From VRUE01 sp963748075 (GTDB lineage: Bacteria > Actinomycetota > Thermoleophilia > Solirubrobacterales > 70-9): a DNA stretch of 64,000 nt. The notes beneath the pieces were generated by a model. That model made no database searches. It saw only the letters and a list, made by a program, of their open reading frames with translations, and was not told the origin of the DNA. This document shows positions 1 through 8,111 of the stretch, piece by piece; positions within the stretch are counted from its first letter, which is position 1, and every line of letters begins with the position of its first letter. A program made the position numbers and the translations under genes. The stretch lies in contig CAVVHQ010000018.1 in the NCBI GenBank assembly GCA_963748075.1, positions 1 to 64,000 on the forward strand, written 5' to 3'.

Positions 1-4
1 GTCG

Positions 5-1039
5 GTGCGCCCGTCGCTCTCCGTCCTGATCGTCTCCTGGAACAGCCGCGAGCAGCTGGCGCGGACGCTGCCCGCCCTGCTGCCGGAGCTGGACGAGGGG
101 GACGAGCTGATCGTCGTCGACAACGATTCCCGCGATGGCGCGCCCGAGGCGGTCGAGGCGCTGGCGCCGCGGGCGCGGCTGGTGCGCAGCGGCCGCAACG
201 CCGGCTTCGCCGCCGCCTGCGACGAGGGCGCCGCGCTGGCGGGGGGCGAGCTGCTGGTCATCCTCAACCCCGACGCGGCGCCGCTGCCCGGATTCGGCGA
301 GGCGATCCGCCGGCCCTGGGTTGAGGGGCGCGGCTGGGCCGCCTGGCAGGCGCTGGTCGCGGACCACGGCGCGACCGAGATCAACTCGGCCGGCAACCCG
401 GTCCACTTCACCGGGATCGTCTGGGCGGGGGGGCACGGCCGCCCGATCGCCGAGGCGCCGCCGGCCGGCGAGGTGCCCGCCCTCTCCGGCGCCTGCCTGG
501 CGATCCCGCGGCGTACCTGGGAGCGGGCGGGCGGATTCCCGGCGCCCTTCTTCCTCTACCACGAGGACGTCGACCTCTCGCTGCGGCTGCGCCTTGCCGG
601 CGGGGCGCTGGGGATCGAGCCGGCGGCGGTCGTCGACCACGACTACGAGTTCGCCCCCGGCGGCCAGAAGTGGCGCTGGCTGGAGCGCAACCGCTGGGCC
701 TTCCTGATCCGCGTCTACCCGGCCAGCCTGCTCGCCCTGCTGGCGCCGGCCCTGCTCGCCACCGAGCTGGCGCTGGTCCCGGCGGCGATCGCGGGGAGGT
801 GGGGGAGGCAGAAGCTCGCCGCGAACCTCGACCTGCTGCGCTGGCTGCCCCGCCTGCTGCGCGAGCGCCGCCGCGTGCAGGCGACCCGTACGGTGAGCGC
901 CGCCGAGTTCGCCTCCTGGCTCACCCCCGAGCTCGACTCGCCCTTCATCCCAGCACTTGCCCGCTCCCTCCCGGCCCGCCTCCTCCTCCGCAGCTACTGG
1001 CAAGCCGTCCGCCTGCTCTTACGGGGTGCGGCTGATTAA
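5..1039 (+). CDS. Family 2 glycosyltransferase, rhamnosyltransferase-like
   Basis: Probably transfers a sugar from a nucleotide donor onto a cell-surface polysaccharide or lipid-linked acceptor at the cytoplasmic membrane. The N-terminus has the GT2 (GT-A fold) start SVLIVSWNSREQL, the V-D-N-D-S segment near residue 40, a NAGFAAACDEG segment, an N-P-D-A metal/donor motif near residue 88 and the acceptor-side FFLYHEDVDLSLR motif near residue 185. The C-terminal third (about residues 235-265) is hydrophobic and may associate with the membrane, followed by an Arg-rich tail. The GTG start lies 5 bases from the window edge, so a slightly longer N-terminus cannot be excluded, but the visible start aligns with normal GT2 proteins. 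Substrate is unknown. Confidence 0.85.
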   Translation: MRPSLSVLIVSWNSREQLARTLPALLPELDEGDELIVVDNDSRDGAPEAVEALAPRARLVRSGRNAGFAAACDEGAALAGGELLVILNPDAAPLPGFGEAIRRPWVEGRGWAAWQALVADHGATEINSAGNPVHFTGIVWAGGHGRPIAEAPPAGEVPALSGACLAIPRRTWERAGGFPAPFFLYHEDVDLSLRLRLAGGALGIEPAAVVDHDYEFAPGGQKWRWLERNRWAFLIRVYPASLLALLAPALLATELALVPAAIAGRWGRQKLAANLDLLRWLPRLLRERRRVQATRTVSAAEFASWLTPELDSPFIPALARSLPARLLLRSYWQAVRLLLRGAAD

Positions 1040-1152
1040 GCGGTCGTCCCGGCAGGGGTGGAGCGTCTTGTACTTTTTTTGCGACCCCATCCTCGGACGG
1101 CCTTCGCCTGTCTTCAAAAAAAGTTAAGCGGAACCCCTGCCGGGACGACCGC
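1040..1152. repeat. Long inverted repeat after the glycosyltransferase gene
   Basis: Two perfect 20-bp arms (1040-1059 and 1133-1152, sequence GCGGTCGTCCCGGCAGGGGT and its complement) enclose a second 9-bp perfect inverted repeat made of A/T runs (1072-1080 and 1116-1124, ACTTTTTTT and complement). The element starts just after the glycosyltransferase stop (TAA 1037-1039) and ends 17 bases before the stop of the convergent SDR gene. It could act as a bidirectional terminator, but the double-armed layout with about 70 bases inside is longer than a simple terminator and resembles a small palindromic mobile element. Confidence 0.75.
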
Positions 1153-1168
1153 CCTGCCGAAATGGGTC

Positions 1169-1882
1169 CTAAATGGGCTGGCGGGTCGGCCGGATCAGGA
1201 TCTCGTTGACGTCGACGCCCTGCGGCTGCTCCAAGGCGAAGAGGACGGCGCGGGCAATGTCCTCGTCGCGCAGCGCCCAATCGCCCGGCCGGTTGTCGAA
1301 GAACGGCGTGTCGACCATCCCCGGCTCGATCAGGGTGACGCGGATCGCCTCGTTGTCGTGGATCTGGCGCAGCTCCGCCCGCAGGGCCTCGCCGATCGCC
1401 GTCGCCGCCCACTTGGTCGCCGAGTAGAGCGAGCCGGGCAGCACCCGGCGGCCGGCGACGGAGCTGGTGATCACGAAGTGGCCCTCGCCGCGCTCCAGCA
1501 GCTGGGGGAGGGTGGCGCGGATCGTCAGGGCGACGCCGAAGACGTTGGTGAGGACCATCGAGCGCCAGTGCTCGACCGACTCCTCGAGGAAGCCGCGCGA
1601 GGCGCCGAAGCCGGCGTTGGCGAAGACGGCGTCGATCCGGCCGAAGGCCTCGAGGGCGTGGGCGACCATCGCCTCGACCTGGTCCCACTCGCTGACGTCG
1701 CAGCGCACCGCCGTCGCCCGCTCCGCGCCGCCCAGCTCTGCGACCAGCTCTTCGAGCGGCTCCAGCCGCCGCGCCGCCAGCACCAGCCGGTGGGTCGCGG
1801 CGGCGGCCCGCGCGGTCGCCGCGCCGATCCCGCTGCTCGCGCCGGTGATCAGCAGGACCGGGTCGTCTGGGGAGCCCGCCAT
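1169..1882 (-). CDS. Short-chain dehydrogenase/reductase
   Basis: A classical SDR oxidoreductase of 237 aa using NAD(P)(H). It shows the cofactor motif TGASSGIGAA (about residues 13-22), an N-A-G-F motif in the NAG position near residue 90, a catalytic Ser region (FVITSSVAG) and the YSATK catalytic Tyr/Lys pair near residue 152. The C-terminus is intact. It stands alone on the minus strand and converges on the glycosyltransferase gene; it is divergent from ccmE with a 95-bp spacer. Substrate cannot be predicted from sequence alone. Confidence 0.9.
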   Translation of the reverse strand: MAGSPDDPVLLITGASSGIGAATARAAAATHRLVLAARRLEPLEELVAELGGAERATAVRCDVSEWDQVEAMVAHALEAFGRIDAVFANAGFGASRGFLEESVEHWRSMVLTNVFGVALTIRATLPQLLERGEGHFVITSSVAGRRVLPGSLYSATKWAATAIGEALRAELRQIHDNEAIRVTLIEPGMVDTPFFDNRPGDWALRDEDIARAVLFALEQPQGVDVNEILIRPTRQPI

Positions 1883-1963
1883 CGCTTCGATTCTCCCAGA
1901 CGTGGCGCCTTCTTCAGGGTATGCCTGAACAACGCGCCACTTCTGCCCCGGAAGCGGCCTTGC

Positions 1964-1969
1964 GATAAT
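1964..1969 (+). promoter_or_regulatory. Possible -10 element for ccmE (leaderless start)
   Basis: GATAAT lies 9 bases before the GTG start of ccmE with no Shine-Dalgarno sequence between. This spacing would give a transcript starting at or near the start codon. No clear -35 is visible, so confidence is low. Confidence 0.35.
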
Positions 1970-1977
1970 CGCCGCTC

Positions 1978-2379
1978 GTGGATCCCAGCCGCAAGCGAAA
2001 GATCCGGCTCGTGGTCGCTCTCGCCGCCGCCGTGCTGCTCGCCGGCGCGCTCGCCTACACCTCGTTCAGCGCCTCCTCGGAAGCGAAGCAGCCCTCGCAG
2101 CTGATCGGCGCCTCCTCCGGCGGCAGCTATGAGCTGACCGGCCGCGTCGTCAAGGGCTCGGTGCGCCACCACGGCGAGGGGCTGCGCTTCCGGGTCGCCG
2201 ACCGCGACGACGCCAGCCAGAGCCTCCCGGTCAGCTACGCCGGCACCATCCCCGACCCGTTCCGCGGCGGCCGCGAGATCGTTCTCAGCGGCACGGTCGA
2301 GCGGGGCGTCTTCGTCGGCGAACGCGACACCCTCGTCACCAAGTGCCCTTCGAAGTTCACCAGCGCGAATGCCGGCTAG
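1978..2379 (+). CDS. ccmE: Cytochrome c maturation protein CcmE (heme chaperone)
   Basis: Holds heme outside the membrane and hands it to the CcmF heme lyase during c-type cytochrome assembly. The 133-aa protein has an N-terminal membrane anchor (about residues 11-27) followed by an OB-fold domain with YELTGRVVKGSV and REIVLSGTVERGVF segments. The heme-binding site is C-P-S-K-F (C123, F127), not the proteobacterial HxxxY. Cys-type CcmE (CxxxY) is known from archaea and some Gram-positives; here the Tyr is Phe. The C-terminal tail is short. It overlaps ccmF by 11 bases, so the two are translationally coupled. The GTG start is chosen because it directly precedes the basic segment and membrane helix. 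Confidence 0.88.
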   Translation: MDPSRKRKIRLVVALAAAVLLAGALAYTSFSASSEAKQPSQLIGASSGGSYELTGRVVKGSVRHHGEGLRFRVADRDDASQSLPVSYAGTIPDPFRGGREIVLSGTVERGVFVGERDTLVTKCPSKFTSANAG

Positions 2380-4834
2380 CCTCGGCAGCGTCGCGCTGGC
2401 GCTTGCCTTCCTGACCGCGGTCTTCGCCGCCGCCGCGGCGCTCGCCGGCCGCCGCGGGGACCGCCGCTGGGTCGACCGCTCGCGCCGCGCCGTCTTCGCG
2501 GTCTTCGCCCTGCTCACCCTCTGCGTCGTCCTGATCGAGATCGCCTTCGCGACCGACGACTTCTCCTACAACGTCGTCCAGCAGCACTCCTCGATCGAGA
2601 CGCCGGCCTTCTACAAGCTGGCGGCGATGTGGTCGAGCCAGGAGGGCTCGCTGCTGCTCTGGGCCTGGGTGCTCTCGATCGCCGCCTCGCTGGCCCTCTA
2701 CGCGACCCGCGACATGCTGCGCGAGATCGTCCCCTACGCCACCGCCGTGATGGCCGGCGTGGCGAGCTTCTTCACCGGGCTGATGCTGTTCGCGGGCGGC
2801 GTCAACCCGTTCGCCACGCTCAGCCCGGCGCCGGCCGACGGGATCGGCCTCAACCCGCTGCTCCAGCATCCGAGCATGATGATCCACCCGCCAATGCTCT
2901 ACGCGGGGTACGTCGCCTTCACCGTGCCCTTCGCCTTCGCGATCGGCGCGCTCGTCACCCGCCGGCTGGACGCCGCTTGGATCCGCGCCACCCGCCGCTT
3001 CGCGCTGATCGCCTGGGCCTTCCTCGGGCTCGGCCTGCTGCTCGGCGCCCGCTGGTCCTACACCGAGCTGGGCTGGGGCGGCTATTGGGCCTGGGACCCG
3101 GTCGAGAACGCGGCGCTGATGCCCTGGCTGATCGGCACCGCCTTCCTGCACTCGGTCATGGTGCAGGAGAAGCGCGGCATGCTGAAGGCCTGGAACGCCG
3201 GCCTGATCGTCGCCACCTTCTCGCTGGCGCTGCTGGGGACGTTCCTGGTCCGCTCCGGCGTCCTGCAGTCGATCCACGCCTTCGGCGACAGCACGGTTGG
3301 CCCCTACATCCTCGGCCTGATCGCGGTGGTGCTGGTCGGCTCGACCGCGCTGATCGTCTCGCGGCTCGACGATCTGCGCTCCGAGAAGCGGATCGACTCG
3401 CTGGCCTCGCGCGAGGCCGTCTTCCTGGTCAACAACCTCTTGCTGGTGGCACTCTGCGCGACGATCTTCTGGGGCACCTTCTTCCCGCTGATCTCGGAGC
3501 TGTTCACCGGCGACAAGGCTTCGCTGGCGGCGCCCTGGTTCGACCGCTACACCACCCCCCTGGCGATCCTCCTCGTCCTCTTCACCGGGGTCGGGCCGCT
3601 GCTCGCCTGGCGGCGGATCAGCTGGGCGGCCGCGAAGCGGGTCCTGCTCGCGCCGGCGATCGTCGCCGCGGTCACCGGAGTCGTGCTGGGGATCGCCACC
3701 GACGCCGGCGGCAAGCCCTGGGCCCTTGCCCTCTTCGTCTTCGCCGCCTTCGCCCTGACCGGCCTCGCGCAGGAGTTCTGGCGCGGCGCCGCGGCGCGGC
3801 GCTCGCTGGCCGGCGGCTCGATGCCGGCGGCGCTGCTCGCGGTCGTCTCGCGCAACCGGCGCCGCTACGGCGGCTACATCGTCCACGTCGGCGTGGCGGT
3901 GCTGCTGATCGGGGTCGCCGCCTCCTCCAGCTTCCAGACCAACCGCGACGTCCGGCTGCGGCCCGGGCAGAGCGCCGTGGTCGACGGCCGCAGGATCACC
4001 TACGAGCGACCGACCGTCGGCGTCGACTCGGAGGCCTTCACCTTCGGCGCGCTGCTCGGCGTCGAGCAGGACGGCAAGCGCTTCGCGCTGCGCCCGAGCA
4101 AACGCTTCTTCCGTCCCACCGGGGTGGAAACGGGCACGATCAACAGCTTCTTCGACGGCGAGGCGACCAGCGAGGTGGGGCTCAGGGCCGGGGCGGGCAG
4201 CGACCTGTGGACCGCAGTGCAACCGGACCTCACGGCGGTGCGCCGTCGAATTCGCGCCGCCGACCGGGGCTTCCGCGCCTGCGTCTCCGGCGCCCCCGGC
4301 ACGCCCGCCCAGTGCCGGGCGGTGAGCAGGCTGATGCAGGCGGCGGCGGCCAACCCGCGGCTGCGTCCCTTCGCGCTCGCCCAGATCGATTCCCTGCAGG
4401 CGGCCACCGCGAGGCGGCTGGCGAGGAGCTACCTGGCCGACGGGGCGGCCGCCACCTTCCGGGTGATCGTCGACCCGCTGGTCACCTGGATCTGGATCGG
4501 CGGGCTAATCGCCCTCACCGGGGCGCTGATCGCGATCTGGCCGGCCCGCAGCCCGCGCCGCCGCCCGGCCGCGGTCAGCGAGCTGGAGGCGTTGAAGGAG
4601 GCCAAGTACCGCGAGATCCGCGACGCCGAGCTGGACCACGCGGCCGGCAAGCTCTCCGACGAGGACTACGCGCTGCTCGACGCCGAGCTGCGCACCGAGG
4701 CGGTGGCGATCCTCGACCGGGCGGGCGGCAACGGCGGCGGGCCCAGCGGAACGGACGGCGAGCCCGGCGGCAACGGCGCCGGCAGCGGTCGCGAAGCGGG
4801 GGACGCGGGGGAGAAGCCCGCCGAACCCGTCTAG
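2369..4834 (+). CDS. ccmF: Cytochrome c heme lyase CcmF with a C-terminal CcmI-like segment
   Basis: Multi-spanning membrane protein that ligates heme to apocytochrome c. The tryptophan-rich WGGYWAWDPVENAALMPW motif lies near residue 240, with conserved His residues in the HPSMMIHPP segment upstream. About residues 1-500 are transmembrane; a large extracytoplasmic domain and a final helix (around residue 710) follow. After that helix comes a soluble tail with LEALKEAKYREIRDAELD and AGKLSDEDYALLDAEL segments, which resembles the cytosolic coiled region of CcmI-type or zinc-ribbon Ccm proteins, then a Gly/Glu-rich disordered end. This looks like a CcmF-CcmI-like fusion. The stop TAG shares bases with the stop of the convergent secG. 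Confidence 0.92.
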   Translation: MPASLGSVALALAFLTAVFAAAAALAGRRGDRRWVDRSRRAVFAVFALLTLCVVLIEIAFATDDFSYNVVQQHSSIETPAFYKLAAMWSSQEGSLLLWAWVLSIAASLALYATRDMLREIVPYATAVMAGVASFFTGLMLFAGGVNPFATLSPAPADGIGLNPLLQHPSMMIHPPMLYAGYVAFTVPFAFAIGALVTRRLDAAWIRATRRFALIAWAFLGLGLLLGARWSYTELGWGGYWAWDPVENAALMPWLIGTAFLHSVMVQEKRGMLKAWNAGLIVATFSLALLGTFLVRSGVLQSIHAFGDSTVGPYILGLIAVVLVGSTALIVSRLDDLRSEKRIDSLASREAVFLVNNLLLVALCATIFWGTFFPLISELFTGDKASLAAPWFDRYTTPLAILLVLFTGVGPLLAWRRISWAAAKRVLLAPAIVAAVTGVVLGIATDAGGKPWALALFVFAAFALTGLAQEFWRGAAARRSLAGGSMPAALLAVVSRNRRRYGGYIVHVGVAVLLIGVAASSSFQTNRDVRLRPGQSAVVDGRRITYERPTVGVDSEAFTFGALLGVEQDGKRFALRPSKRFFRPTGVETGTINSFFDGEATSEVGLRAGAGSDLWTAVQPDLTAVRRRIRAADRGFRACVSGAPGTPAQCRAVSRLMQAAAANPRLRPFALAQIDSLQAATARRLARSYLADGAAATFRVIVDPLVTWIWIGGLIALTGALIAIWPARSPRRRPAAVSELEALKEAKYREIRDAELDHAAGKLSDEDYALLDAELRTEAVAILDRAGGNGGGPSGTDGEPGGNGAGSGREAGDAGEKPAEPV

Positions 4835-5055
4835 ATCTTCAGCAGCACCAGGGTGTTGAGCACGAAGAGGACCGCGAAGAAGACCGTCGCGCGATCCAGG
4901 TTGCGCTCGACCATCGAGCCGCCGCCGACGGAGCTGCCCCCGCCGCCGATCCCGAAGGCGCCCGAGAGCCCCGCGTCTTTCCCGGAGTGCAGCAGGATCA
5001 GGAAGACCAGGACGCCGGCGATGATCACCTGGAGGAAGGCAAGCAGCGTGTACAC
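4831..5055 (-). CDS. secG: Preprotein translocase subunit SecG
   Basis: Small integral membrane subunit of the SecYEG channel. The 74-aa product has two transmembrane helices (LLAFLQVIIAGVLVFLILL and ATVFFAVLFVLNTLVLLKI) joined by the Gly/Ser-rich loop SGAFGIGGGGSSVGGG typical of SecG. The GTG at 5053-5055 gives the expected length; an upstream extension would add an unconserved N-terminus, so the start is somewhat uncertain. Its stop overlaps that of ccmF tail to tail. Confidence 0.85.
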   Translation of the reverse strand: MYTLLAFLQVIIAGVLVFLILLHSGKDAGLSGAFGIGGGGSSVGGGSMVERNLDRATVFFAVLFVLNTLVLLKI

Positions 5056-5228
5056 AAGGTAAGTGTATCCATGATTGGCCCGCTGCAAACCGGCGCATCT
5101 CGGGGTCTTCGGTCGTCTGGATCGGGTCACGCACCAAAGTGCGCTCCCCTCACCAGCCTCCCTGCATCCCCCGACCTGCTTGGTTTTCGCGGGCGGTTCT
5201 TGACGAAATTAGGAAGGGCGTTGCACTT

Positions 5229-5255
5229 GTTGACAAAGTTGGCTAAGTTGTCAAC
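5229..5255 (+). promoter_or_regulatory. Operator-like palindrome upstream of alkB
   Basis: GTTGACAA (5229-5236) and TTGTCAAC (5248-5255) form a perfect 8-bp inverted repeat with an 11-bp spacer, 44 bp before the alkB start. It overlaps a TTGACA-like -35 hexamer. The size fits a TetR-family operator and the operon ends in a TetR gene (6694-7299), which is the best candidate to bind it. A strong RBS (AAGGAGGA) follows at 5283-5290. Confidence 0.65.
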
Positions 5256-5298
5256 TCAGTAGACGGGTGAAAGTAATCTGACAAGGAGGACGCCGCCG

Positions 5299-6483
5299 AT
5301 GGAGGCAGCGACGCACGCCCACGCAGTCGAGTCCGAGCTGAACCCCGCCACCTGGCGCGACCCGAAGCGCTACGCCTGGTTGCTGGGGCTGATCGTGCCG
5401 CTGCTGCCGTTCATCGCCGCGGGCCTGGTGGCGCTGACCGGGCTCGGGGTCTTCTGGTTCTACGGCCCGTTTCTCGTCTTCGTGATCTTTCCACTGCTCG
5501 ACCTGGCGATCGGGATGGACGCCGAGAACCCGCCCGACAGCATCATCAAGTGGCTCGAACAGGATCGCTACTACCGCTGGTGCACCTACGCCTTCATCCC
5601 GCTCCAGTACGCGGGGCTGGTCTTCGCCTGCTGGCTGTGGGCCGACGGCGGCCTCTCCACCGTCGACTCGATCGGGCTGGCGGTGACCATGGGGATGGTC
5701 AGCGGGATCGCGATCAACACCGCCCACGAGCTGGGCCACAAGCGCGCCGACCTGGAGAGGTGGCTGAGCAAGGTGGCGCTTGCCCAGAGCGGCTATGGCC
5801 ACTTCTTCATCGAGCACAACCGCGGCCACCACGTCCGCGTTGCCACCCCCGAGGACCCGGCCAGCGCCCGCCTTGGGGAGGGCTTCTGGGCCTTCCTGCC
5901 GCGCACCGTCGCCGGCAGCGTCCGCTCGGCCTGGGGGCTCGAGCGAGCCCGCCTCGAGCGGGGCGGCCACTCAGCCCGGTCGGTCCACAACGACATCCTC
6001 CAGGCCTGGGCGATGACGGTGGTCCTCTTCGCGGTCCTGACCGCGGTGTTCGGGCCGGTCGTCCTGCCCTATCTGATCTTCCAGGCGGTGCTCGGCTTCT
6101 CTCTGCTGGAGGTCGTCAACTACCTCGAGCACTACGGCCTGCTGCGGCAGAAGCGCGAGGACGGCCGCTACGAGCGCTGCCGACCCGCGCACAGCTGGAA
6201 CAGCAACAACGTCGCCTCCAACGTCCTCCTCTACCACCTGCAGCGCCACAGCGACCACCACGCCAACCCGACCCGGCGCTACCAGGCGCTGCGCCACGTC
6301 GAAGAGGCGCCGCAGCTGCCGACCGGCTACGCGGGGATGATCCTGGTCGCGGTCGTGCCGCCGCTCTGGCGCCGCGTCATGGACCACCGCCTGCTCGACC
6401 ACTACGGCGGCGAAGTCGGCCGGGCGAACGTCGAGCCACGGACCGAGCGCCGGATCCTCGCCCAGTACGGGGGTGCAGCGTGA
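5299..6483 (+). CDS. alkB: Alkane 1-monooxygenase (AlkB)
   Basis: Membrane di-iron enzyme that hydroxylates the terminal carbon of n-alkanes using electrons from rubredoxin. The 394-aa protein carries the histidine boxes HELGHK (143-148), EHNRGHH (172-178) followed by VRVATPEDPAS, and RHSDHHANP (box near 317-321), plus NYLEHYGL. Several transmembrane helices are visible (about residues 28-50, 53-73, 100-120, 238-275). It is the first gene of an operon: rubredoxin starts 10 bases after its stop and a TetR gene follows. An ideal RBS and an operator palindrome lie upstream. Similar alkB-rub-tetR operons are known in Rhodococcus and relatives. Confidence 0.95.
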   Translation: MEAATHAHAVESELNPATWRDPKRYAWLLGLIVPLLPFIAAGLVALTGLGVFWFYGPFLVFVIFPLLDLAIGMDAENPPDSIIKWLEQDRYYRWCTYAFIPLQYAGLVFACWLWADGGLSTVDSIGLAVTMGMVSGIAINTAHELGHKRADLERWLSKVALAQSGYGHFFIEHNRGHHVRVATPEDPASARLGEGFWAFLPRTVAGSVRSAWGLERARLERGGHSARSVHNDILQAWAMTVVLFAVLTAVFGPVVLPYLIFQAVLGFSLLEVVNYLEHYGLLRQKREDGRYERCRPAHSWNSNNVASNVLLYHLQRHSDHHANPTRRYQALRHVEEAPQLPTGYAGMILVAVVPPLWRRVMDHRLLDHYGGEVGRANVEPRTERRILAQYGGAA

Positions 6484-6493
6484 GGCGCGAGCC

Positions 6494-6658
6494 ATGACGC
6501 TCCGCTGTCCCGGCTGCGGCTACGTCTACGACGAGCAGGAGGGGCATCCGCGCGAGGGCTTCCCGGCGGGGACCCCGTGGAGCGAGGTCCCCGACGACTG
6601 GCACTGCCCCGACTGCGGGATCTACGACAAGGTCGACTTCGAGCCGGTGGACGGGTAG
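6494..6658 (+). CDS. Rubredoxin
   Basis: A 54-aa one-iron electron carrier that delivers electrons to AlkB. It has both Cys-x-x-Cys knuckles, CPGCGYVYD at the N-terminus and CPDCGIYD near the C-terminus, with the usual rubredoxin WSEVPDDW segment between them. The ATG at 6494 gives the normal length; an in-frame start further upstream would overlap alkB. Position directly after alkB supports the role. Confidence 0.95.
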   Translation: MTLRCPGCGYVYDEQEGHPREGFPAGTPWSEVPDDWHCPDCGIYDKVDFEPVDG

Positions 6659-6693
6659 CCGGGATGGCCGCTCCTGCTGCGACGATTGGGCGG

Positions 6694-7299
6694 ATGGAGG
6701 GCGTCCGCACTCCGTACCCGCAGGCCGCGCGGCAGCTGCTGCGCGAGACCCTGTTCGGTGCGGCACGGGATGAGCTACAGCGCCGGGCCTGGTCCGAAAT
6801 CACGATGGCCGACATCGCGTCCGCCGCCGGGGTCAGCCGCCAGACTCTCTACAAGGAGTTCGGCAGCCGCGACGAGTTCGCCCAGGCCTTCGTCATTCAC
6901 GAGGGCGAACGCTTCCTCGATGGGGTCGAGGCGGCCGTCCGCGCGCACCTCGACGACCCGCGCGCCGCGGTCGACGCCGCGCTGGAGGTGTTCCTGCGCT
7001 CCGCCGGCGAGGACCCGCTGGTCCGTACCCTGCTCCGCGACGACGGCATCGGCGGCATGCTGCCCTTCGTCACCACCCAGGGGATGCCCGTCGTCCAGTG
7101 GGCGACCGCCCGCCTCACCGCGACGATCGAGGAGGGCTGGCCCGAAGCGCCTGCGGACAAAGCCCGCCTGCTCGCCGAGACCCTGGTCCGCCTCGCGATC
7201 AGCCACATCACGGCCCCCGGCGATTCCCCCGAGACGACGGCGGCGGCGACCGGCGAGCTGCTCGGCCCGTTCATCGACGAGGCTCTGGGCTCGGCGTAG
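6694..7299 (+). CDS. TetR-family regulator of the alkane operon (AlkU-like)
   Basis: A 201-aa TetR regulator. The N-terminal helix-turn-helix includes ITMADIASAAGVSRQTLYKEF (about residues 29-48), the canonical TetR recognition region; the C-terminal ligand domain is all-helical. It ends the alkB-rubredoxin operon, the position held by AlkU-type TetR repressors in Rhodococcus. Its likely target is the palindrome at 5229-5255. An alternative ATG at 6664 would add ten residues. Confidence 0.9.
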   Translation: MEGVRTPYPQAARQLLRETLFGAARDELQRRAWSEITMADIASAAGVSRQTLYKEFGSRDEFAQAFVIHEGERFLDGVEAAVRAHLDDPRAAVDAALEVFLRSAGEDPLVRTLLRDDGIGGMLPFVTTQGMPVVQWATARLTATIEEGWPEAPADKARLLAETLVRLAISHITAPGDSPETTAAATGELLGPFIDEALGSA

Positions 7300-7434
7300 G
7301 GCCCGATCGCGCCGCTCGCCCGGCGGCGGCCGATCAGATCGAGGGGGGAGAGTTTCGTCCGCTGGAGGCTTGAAGGGAGTGTGACGCTGCTCGACCTCGT
7401 TCGGCCTTCCAATTCACCCGGTACAATAGATGGT

Positions 7435-7686
7435 ATGAGAACTACCATTGACAGTGCCGGACGAGTCGTGATCCCGAAAGAGCTGCGTGAGGCCCTTTGC
7501 CTGAACGGAGGCGACGAGGTCGAGATAACCCTTGCGGATGAACGGATCGAGCTCGTCCCGGCGCCGCGGCCGGCGCGGTTGCGCCGGGGGCCGCACGGGC
7601 TGCTCACCTCCGATCTGAAAGTGCCGGGACACGGGCCGGAGGAGGTTCGCGAGGCCCTGGAGCGGACGCGGCAATGGCCGCGGTGA
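7435..7686 (+). CDS. AbrB/SpoVT-family antitoxin
   Basis: An 83-aa swapped-hairpin AbrB protein: MRTTIDSAGRVVIPKELR is the classic N-terminal DNA-binding segment of VapB/MazE-like antitoxins, followed by LNGGDEVEITL. It overlaps the downstream PIN-domain gene by 13 bases, which is typical of a toxin-antitoxin pair. The ATG at 7435 is preceded by TACAAT (7422-7427), a good -10 hexamer so close to the start that a leaderless transcript is possible. The C-terminal tail (GPEEVREALERTR) would wrap the toxin. Confidence 0.88.
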   Translation: MRTTIDSAGRVVIPKELREALCLNGGDEVEITLADERIELVPAPRPARLRRGPHGLLTSDLKVPGHGPEEVREALERTRQWPR

Positions 7687-8105
7687 TCGTGCCGGACACC
7701 TCCGTGCTGGTTGCCGGGTTCGTTGCCGATCATCCGTTTCGCGACGTGGCGGAATCCGCCCTCGTCGAAGTACGGGATGGAAGCTGCCTGGTTGCCCACA
7801 CGTTGGCCGAGACCTACGCCGTGCTGAGCGCGCCGGGCGGCGTGTACCGAGTTGCGCCGGACGTGGTGATGGGCTATCTCGACGGGATCCTAAAGGGTTC
7901 GGCCCCGATTCAGCCTCGTCCGGACACCTACAGGGAAGCGGTTGAGCTGCTGTCCGGCGCAGGGCGCGGGGGCGCCGCGATACACGACGCGCTGATCGCC
8001 ATGGCGGTCCGAGATGCGGGTGCCAGTCTGGTCAGCCTGGACCGCCGCGCCGCGCCGACCTACGCCCTGTGCGGCGTGGAGGCGAGGATGCTGGTCGACG
8101 CGTAG
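7674..8105 (+). CDS. VapC-type PIN-domain ribonuclease toxin
   Basis: A 143-aa PIN endoribonuclease. The acidic residues expected for metal binding are present: VPDTSVL near residue 8, LAETYAVLS near residue 45, IHDALIAM near residue 107 and LVSLDRR near residue 122. It is coupled to the AbrB antitoxin upstream by overlap. The target RNA is unknown. Confidence 0.9.
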   Translation: MAAVIVPDTSVLVAGFVADHPFRDVAESALVEVRDGSCLVAHTLAETYAVLSAPGGVYRVAPDVVMGYLDGILKGSAPIQPRPDTYREAVELLSGAGRGGAAIHDALIAMAVRDAGASLVSLDRRAAPTYALCGVEARMLVDA

Positions 8106-8111
8106 GCGCCC

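Noticed and set aside
945..1688. A 247-codon minus-strand frame across the SDR gene and the long inverted repeat
   Set aside because: It is a shifted frame of the SDR gene; the SDR frame has all motifs.
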